NCBI GenBank assembly: GCA_964519095.1
Contig: CAZFHV010000143.1
Coordinates: 1-9,055 of the forward strand
From: JAEHCY01 sp964519095
GTDB lineage: Bacteria > Pseudomonadota > Gammaproteobacteria > Chromatiales > Chromatiaceae
DNA: 9,055 bases
Reading direction: 5' to 3'
How positions within the stretch are numbered: the stretch's first letter is position 1; each line of letters starts with the position of its first letter. The translations under genes were made by a program, and so were the position numbers. The notes under the pieces were generated by a model that saw nothing but the letters and a program-made list of their open reading frames with translations, did no database searches and was not told the origin of the DNA. Below, one piece after another: positions 5,543 through 9,055 of this stretch.

Positions 5543-6973
5543 GTGGACCGCTCCCAGCTCGAACGCCTCTCCCCCACCACCTGGCGCATCGCTCCGCGGG
5601 GGCCCATGCGTGTGCCCGCCATCCTGTTCGCGGACGAAGGTCTGATCCGCGATATGGACGAGAAGGTCTACGAGCAGGCCACCAACGTGGCGGCCCTGCC
5701 AGGGATCGTGAAGGCCTCCTACGCCATGCCGGACGCCCACTGGGGCTACGGTTTCCCCATCGGCGGGGTGGCGGCCTTCGATCCCGATCAGGGTGGCGTG
5801 GTCTCCGCCGGCGGGGTGGGCTTCGACATCTCCTGCGGGGTGCGCACCCTGCACACGGGCCTCAAGCGCCGGGATGTGATGCCGGTGCAGCAGGCCCTGG
5901 CCGACGCCCTGGAGTTCCGCATCCCCGCCGGGGTGGGGAGCACGGGACGCATCCACCTCTCCCCCAAGGAGATGGACGAGATGCTGAGCGGCGGGGCCCG
6001 CTGGGCGGTGGCCCGGGGCTACGGGACCCAGGCGGACCTGGAGCGCACCGAGGAGCGGGGCCGCATGGCCGGCGCCGAGCCGGCGGAGGTCTCGGCCAAG
6101 GCCAAGGAGCGCCAGCGCGACGAGATGGGGACCCTGGGCTCGGGCAACCACTACCTGGAGGTCCAGGTGGTCACCCAGATCTATCGGCCCGAGATCGCGG
6201 AGGTCTACGGCTTGGCGCTGGACGACGTGGTGGTGAGCATCCACTGCGGCTCCCGCGGGCTGGGGCACCAGATCGGCACCGAGTTCCTCAAGCGGATGCT
6301 GATCGCCGCCGGGCAGCACGGCATCGCCCTGCCGGATCGGGAGCTGGCCTGCGCCCCCATCCATTCCAGCGTGGGGCAGAGCTACCTGGGGGCCATGCGC
6401 GCGGCCATCAACTGCGCGCTGGCCAACCGCCAGATCCTCACCCACCTCACCCGTGGGGCCTTCGCCATGCTCTTTCCGGGGATCGAGCTCGGCCTCCTCT
6501 ACGACGTCTCCCACAACACCTGCAAGGTCGAGGAGCACCTCGTGGACGGACGCAAACAGCGGCTGTTCGTCCATCGCAAGGGGGCCACCCGGGCGCTGGG
6601 TCCGGGGCACCCGGACATCCCCGAGCCGCTGCGGGCCGCCGGGCAGCCGGTGCTGATCGGCGGCACCATGGGCACCGCCTCTTACGTGCTGGCGGGGGCC
6701 GAGGGCAGCGAGGCCCAGGCCTTCAGCTCCGCCTGCCACGGGGCCGGGCGGGCCATGAGCCGCCACGCCGCCACCCGCCAGTGGCAGGGGCGCCGGGTGG
6801 TGGACGACCTGGCCGCCCGCGGCATCCTGATCCGCAGCCCCAGCCTGCGCGGGGTGGCGGAGGAGGCGCCGGGAGCCTACAAGGACGTCTCGGCGGTGGT
6901 GGAGGCGGCTGACGCGGCGGGCCTGGCCCACAAGGTGGCACGCCTGGAGCCCCTGGTCTGCATCAAGGGCTGA
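5543..6973 (+). CDS. rtcB: RNA-splicing ligase RtcB (tRNA/RNA 3'-5' ligase)
   Basis: RtcB joins RNA ends carrying 2',3'-cyclic or 3'-phosphate to 5'-OH ends, using GTP and Mn2+ through a covalent GMP-histidine. This cytoplasmic enzyme works in tRNA splicing and RNA repair. All catalytic landmarks are present in the 476 residues: D95 and C98 in GVGFDISCG, N202-H203 in GSGNHYLE, H234 in SIHCGSRG, H324 in YDVSHNTC, the guanylated histidine H399 in SSACHGAGRAMSR, and K475 in the terminal VCIKG. Spacing follows the archaeal/metazoan-type enzyme of about 480 residues, not the shorter E. coli RtcB of about 408. No archease, rtcA or rtcR gene is in the window. rph starts 93 bases downstream with no clear terminator between. 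GC is high (42 of 60 bases at 5941-6000). GTG start with a good ribosome binding site. Confidence 0.96.
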   Translation: MDRSQLERLSPTTWRIAPRGPMRVPAILFADEGLIRDMDEKVYEQATNVAALPGIVKASYAMPDAHWGYGFPIGGVAAFDPDQGGVVSAGGVGFDISCGVRTLHTGLKRRDVMPVQQALADALEFRIPAGVGSTGRIHLSPKEMDEMLSGGARWAVARGYGTQADLERTEERGRMAGAEPAEVSAKAKERQRDEMGTLGSGNHYLEVQVVTQIYRPEIAEVYGLALDDVVVSIHCGSRGLGHQIGTEFLKRMLIAAGQHGIALPDRELACAPIHSSVGQSYLGAMRAAINCALANRQILTHLTRGAFAMLFPGIELGLLYDVSHNTCKVEEHLVDGRKQRLFVHRKGATRALGPGHPDIPEPLRAAGQPVLIGGTMGTASYVLAGAEGSEAQAFSSACHGAGRAMSRHAATRQWQGRRVVDDLAARGILIRSPSLRGVAEEAPGAYKDVSAVVEAADAAGLAHKVARLEPLVCIKG

Positions 6974-7008
6974 GGGCGCACCCGCCCCGTATCCCCGGGG
7001 GATTCGGC

Positions 7009-7037
7009 TATCATAGCTGGACCGTGACGGGGGTCAC
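7009..7037 (+). promoter_or_regulatory. Possible rph promoter and leader dyads
   Basis: TATCAT (7009-7014) is a fair -10 box and lies inside the dyad GCTAT-C-ATAGC (7007-7017). Ten bases on, at about the expected transcript start, is GTGAC-GGGG-GTCAC (7024-7037), a perfect 5-bp hairpin or operator-like dyad. There is no good -35 box. rph may have its own promoter here as well as read-through from rtcB. Confidence 0.3.
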
Positions 7038-7066
7038 CCGCGCGAGCACACTGCCGAGGAGCCTTC

Positions 7067-7786
7067 GTGATCAGACCCTCCCACCGCCGGCCCGACGAGC
7101 TGCGGCCCATCCGCATCCGCCGCCACTACACCAAGCACGCGGAAGGCTCGGTGCTGGTGGAGTTTGGCGACACCCGGGTGCTCTGCACCGCCTCGGTGGA
7201 GGCGGCGCTGCCGCCCTTCCTCAGGGGCAAGGGCCGGGGCTGGGTGACCGCCGAGTACGGCATGCTCCCCCGGGCCACCAGCGAGCGCACCGCCCGGGAG
7301 GCGGCCCGCGGCAAGCAGGGCGGCCGGACGCTCGAGATCCAGCGCCTCATCGGTCGGGCCCTGCGGGCCTCCCTGGACCTGGGTGCCCTCGGCGAGCACA
7401 CCATCACCCTCGACTGCGACGTGCTCCAGGCCGATGGGGGCACCCGCACCGCCGCCATCAGCGGTGGCTGGGTGGCGCTCCAGGACGCGGTGCGGGGGCT
7501 GCTGCGGGAGGGACGCATCCCTCAGGACCCCACCCGGCATACGGTGGCCGCGGTCTCGGTGGGTATCTATGAGGGTACCCTCGTCCTGGACCTCGACTAT
7601 GCCGAGGACAGCGCCGCCCACACGGACATGAACCTGGTGATGAACGAGAGCGGCGACTTCATCGAGGTGCAGGGCACCGCCGAGGGTGCCGCCTTCCGGC
7701 GCGCCGAGCTCGATGCCCTGCTGGACCTGGCCGAGGGGGGCATCCGCCAGATCATCGCCCTCCAGCGCGCCAGCCTGGCGACCTAG
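7067..7786 (+). CDS. rph: Ribonuclease PH
   Basis: RNase PH is a phosphate-dependent 3'-5' exoribonuclease that trims tRNA 3' ends and other RNAs, releasing nucleoside diphosphates; it works as a ring hexamer in the cytoplasm. The 239 residues match the family's usual length and are conserved throughout: RRHYTKHAEGSVLVEFGDT near the N terminus, GWVTAEYGMLPR (58-69), GGRTLEIQRLIGRALRA (85-101) with the phosphate-site arginines, QADGGTRTAAISG (121-133), the acidic metal site AEDSAAHTDMN (179-189), and VQGTAEG (201-207). The start is GTG with GAGGAG (7056-7061) five bases upstream. rdgB begins 38 bases after the stop. No frameshift like the one in the rph of E. coli K-12 is seen. Confidence 0.97.
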   Translation: MIRPSHRRPDELRPIRIRRHYTKHAEGSVLVEFGDTRVLCTASVEAALPPFLRGKGRGWVTAEYGMLPRATSERTAREAARGKQGGRTLEIQRLIGRALRASLDLGALGEHTITLDCDVLQADGGTRTAAISGGWVALQDAVRGLLREGRIPQDPTRHTVAAVSVGIYEGTLVLDLDYAEDSAAHTDMNLVMNESGDFIEVQGTAEGAAFRRAELDALLDLAEGGIRQIIALQRASLAT

Positions 7787-7824
7787 CCGGGAACTGGGGC
7801 CCTTTGCCAGAGGATTCGAGGACC

Positions 7825-8436
7825 ATGAGACCCAGTCATTACGGCGAGCGCATCGTGCTGGCCAGCAACAACCACGGCAAGGTGCGGGAGATCAACCAGC
7901 TGCTCGCGGAGTCCCATATCGAGGTGGTGCCCCAGTCCGCCTTCGGGGTGGGGGAGGTGGCGGAGACGGGGCTGAGCTTCGTGGAGAACGCCATCATCAA
8001 GGCCCGCCACGCGGCCCTGCACAGCGGGCTGCCGGCCATCGCCGACGACTCGGGCCTGGAGGTGGACGCCCTGGAAGGGGCACCCGGGATCTACTCGGCC
8101 CGCTACGCCGGGCCCGAGGGCGACGATGGGGCCAACAACGCCAAGCTCCTGGCGGCCCTGGAGGGGCTGCCCGAGGAGGCGCGGGACGCCCGTTTCCAGT
8201 GCATCCTGGTGTACCTGCGCCACGCCAAGGACCCCGTCCCCATCATCTGCCAGGGCACCTGGGAGGGGCGCATCCTCTACGCCCCCCGGGGGGACAACGG
8301 CTTCGGCTACGACCCCCTGTTCTTCGTCCCCAGCCACGCCTGCAGCTCTGCCGAGCTGGACCCGGCCACCAAGAACCAGCTCAGCCATCGGGGCCAGGCC
8401 CTGCGCAAGCTGTGCGCGGCCCTGGCCGAGGCCTGA
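7825..8436 (+). CDS. rdgB: dITP/XTP pyrophosphatase (non-canonical purine NTPase, RdgB/HAM1)
   Basis: This Ham1-family enzyme hydrolyses dITP, ITP, XTP and dXTP to monophosphates and pyrophosphate, keeping deaminated purines out of DNA and RNA. The 203 residues match E. coli RdgB (197). Landmarks are ASNNHGKVREI (13-23, nucleotide binding), TGLSFVENAIIKARHAA (48-64), ADDSGLEVD (73-81, catalytic aspartate and metal site), APGIYSARYAG (86-96), FGYDPLFF (160-167, base recognition) and SHRGQAL (187-193). Start choice: ATG 7825 has AGGA ten bases upstream (7811-7814). A longer frame from TTG 7804 would add seven residues but has no better ribosome binding site. It lies between rph and yggS and is probably co-transcribed with them. 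Confidence 0.96.
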   Translation: MRPSHYGERIVLASNNHGKVREINQLLAESHIEVVPQSAFGVGEVAETGLSFVENAIIKARHAALHSGLPAIADDSGLEVDALEGAPGIYSARYAGPEGDDGANNAKLLAALEGLPEEARDARFQCILVYLRHAKDPVPIICQGTWEGRILYAPRGDNGFGYDPLFFVPSHACSSAELDPATKNQLSHRGQALRKLCAALAEA

Positions 8437-8461
8437 GGGGCGGGGCCCTGTCGGGGGCGCC

Positions 8462-9055
8462 GTGGGCGCGACCATCGCCGAGAACCTGCGCCGGGTCGCC
8501 GAGCGCATCGCCGCGGCCGAGCGACGCTTCGGCCGACCCCCCGGCAGCGTGCGGCTGCTGGCGGTGAGCAAGATGCAGCCCGTGGAGCTGATCCGCGCCG
8601 CGGCCCTGGCGGGGCAGGGGGCCTTCGGCGAGAACTACCTCCAGGAGGCCCTGCCCAAGCTCGGGCAGTTGGCGGATCTGCCCCTGGAGTGGCACTTCAT
8701 CGGCCACATCCAGGGGAACAAGACCCGCGCCATCGCCGAGCGCTTCGCCTGGGTGCACAGCCTCTGCGACCTGGACCACGCCCGCCGCCTGAGCCAGCAG
8801 CGGCCCGCCGGCCTCCCACCCCTGCGGGCCTGCGTGCAGGTCAACCTGGATCAGGAGCCCACCAAGGACGGACTGCCGGCGGAAGCAGTCGCCCCTTTTC
8901 TCGCCGCCTGCCGGGGCCTGACCGGTCTCACCATCGAGGGCCTCATGACCCTCCCGGCACCCGCCCCGGACGAGGCAACCCAGCGGCTGGCCTTTCGGGA
9001 GCTGCGGACGCTCCGGGATCGGCGCCTCCAGCGTAGCCGCCAGCGCAAGCCCCAG
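8462..9055 (+). CDS. yggS: YggS/PROSC-type PLP-binding protein, 3' end missing
   Basis: The frame runs from GTG 8462 to the last base (198 codons, no stop), so the gene continues outside the window. Family members of about 230 residues bind pyridoxal 5'-phosphate on a fold-type III barrel and help PLP and amino-acid homeostasis; no enzymatic reaction is established. Visible marks are the N-terminal IAENLRRVAERIAAAE, LLAVSK with the PLP lysine K37, AFGENYLQEA, EWHFIGHIQGNKTR, CVQVNLDQEPTKDG and IEGLMTLPAP. The C-terminal SMGMS and RIG phosphate-binding motifs would lie beyond the edge. The start follows the rdgB stop by 25 bases. The ribosome binding site is poor (GGGGG at 8454-8458), so translational coupling or a different start is possible. 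In E. coli, yggS and rdgB also share a gene cluster, in a different order. Confidence 0.93.
   Translation, partial: MGATIAENLRRVAERIAAAERRFGRPPGSVRLLAVSKMQPVELIRAAALAGQGAFGENYLQEALPKLGQLADLPLEWHFIGHIQGNKTRAIAERFAWVHSLCDLDHARRLSQQRPAGLPPLRACVQVNLDQEPTKDGLPAEAVAPFLAACRGLTGLTIEGLMTLPAPAPDEATQRLAFRELRTLRDRRLQRSRQRKPQ

Noticed and set aside
5242..6912. 556-residue plus-strand open frame overlapping the spacer and rtcB
   Set aside because: Most of it is out of frame with rtcB and is Gly/Arg/Pro-rich, as expected from a shifted frame in 70% GC DNA. The part before rtcB resembles nothing known.
5351..6931. 526-residue open frame on the minus strand opposite rtcB
   Set aside because: It mirrors the GC-rich codon pattern of rtcB, has low-complexity Gly/Ala/Pro/His-rich sequence with no recognisable motif, and covers an unmistakable RtcB on the plus strand.
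7783..8571. 262-residue minus-strand frame opposite rdgB
   Set aside because: It is a shadow of the rdgB codon pattern with no motifs, whereas rdgB itself has every family signature.
9000..9055. Odd Arg/Gln-rich end of the yggS frame, possibly a frameshift
   Set aside because: This part of the family is variable in sequence just before the conserved SMGMS motif, and the window ends there, so a frameshift cannot be shown.

Overview
The window looks like part of a GC-rich gammaproteobacterial chromosome. RNase PH, the RdgB-type pyrophosphatase and the YggS-type protein all read as close relatives of the gammaproteobacterial proteins, and the minor pilins are of the fimT/pilW/pilX kind found in that class. 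A member of the Chromatiales (for example an Ectothiorhodospiraceae-like organism) would fit, but this is an impression from protein style and base composition, not a proof.

Region 1 (1-4352) is a plus-strand cluster of type IV pilus minor-pilin genes. It holds the 3' end of a FimT/GspH-like gene, pilW, a long pilX, and a very large PilV-like prepilin of 544 residues. The last protein carries a proline/glycine-rich linker and a C-terminal domain with 16 cysteines. No pilY1 or pilE follows. Several of these pilins carry EF-hand-like acidic loops, which suggests a calcium-dependent pilus tip complex. Base composition is clearly lower in GC than in the genes downstream.

Region 2 (4353-5542) is about 1.2 kb in which I can support no gene. 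Its first part is strongly G-rich on the plus strand and ends in a good rho-independent terminator. Two further terminator-like hairpins follow, then a group of palindromes that resemble REP elements. The rest is featureless up to a weak promoter-like site before rtcB.

Region 3 (5543-9055) is a tight, very GC-rich run of housekeeping genes, all on the plus strand: rtcB (RNA 3'-phosphate/5'-OH ligase), rph (RNase PH), rdgB (dITP/XTP pyrophosphatase), and the 5' two-thirds or more of a yggS-type PLP-binding protein cut by the window end. The first two act on RNA, rdgB cleans the nucleotide pool, and yggS handles PLP homeostasis. rph, rdgB and yggS are closely spaced and probably co-transcribed.

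The most interesting item is the cysteine-rich giant PilV-like protein at the end of a minor-pilin cluster that, in this window, has no PilY1 adhesin. It could be an alternative pilus-tip adhesin.
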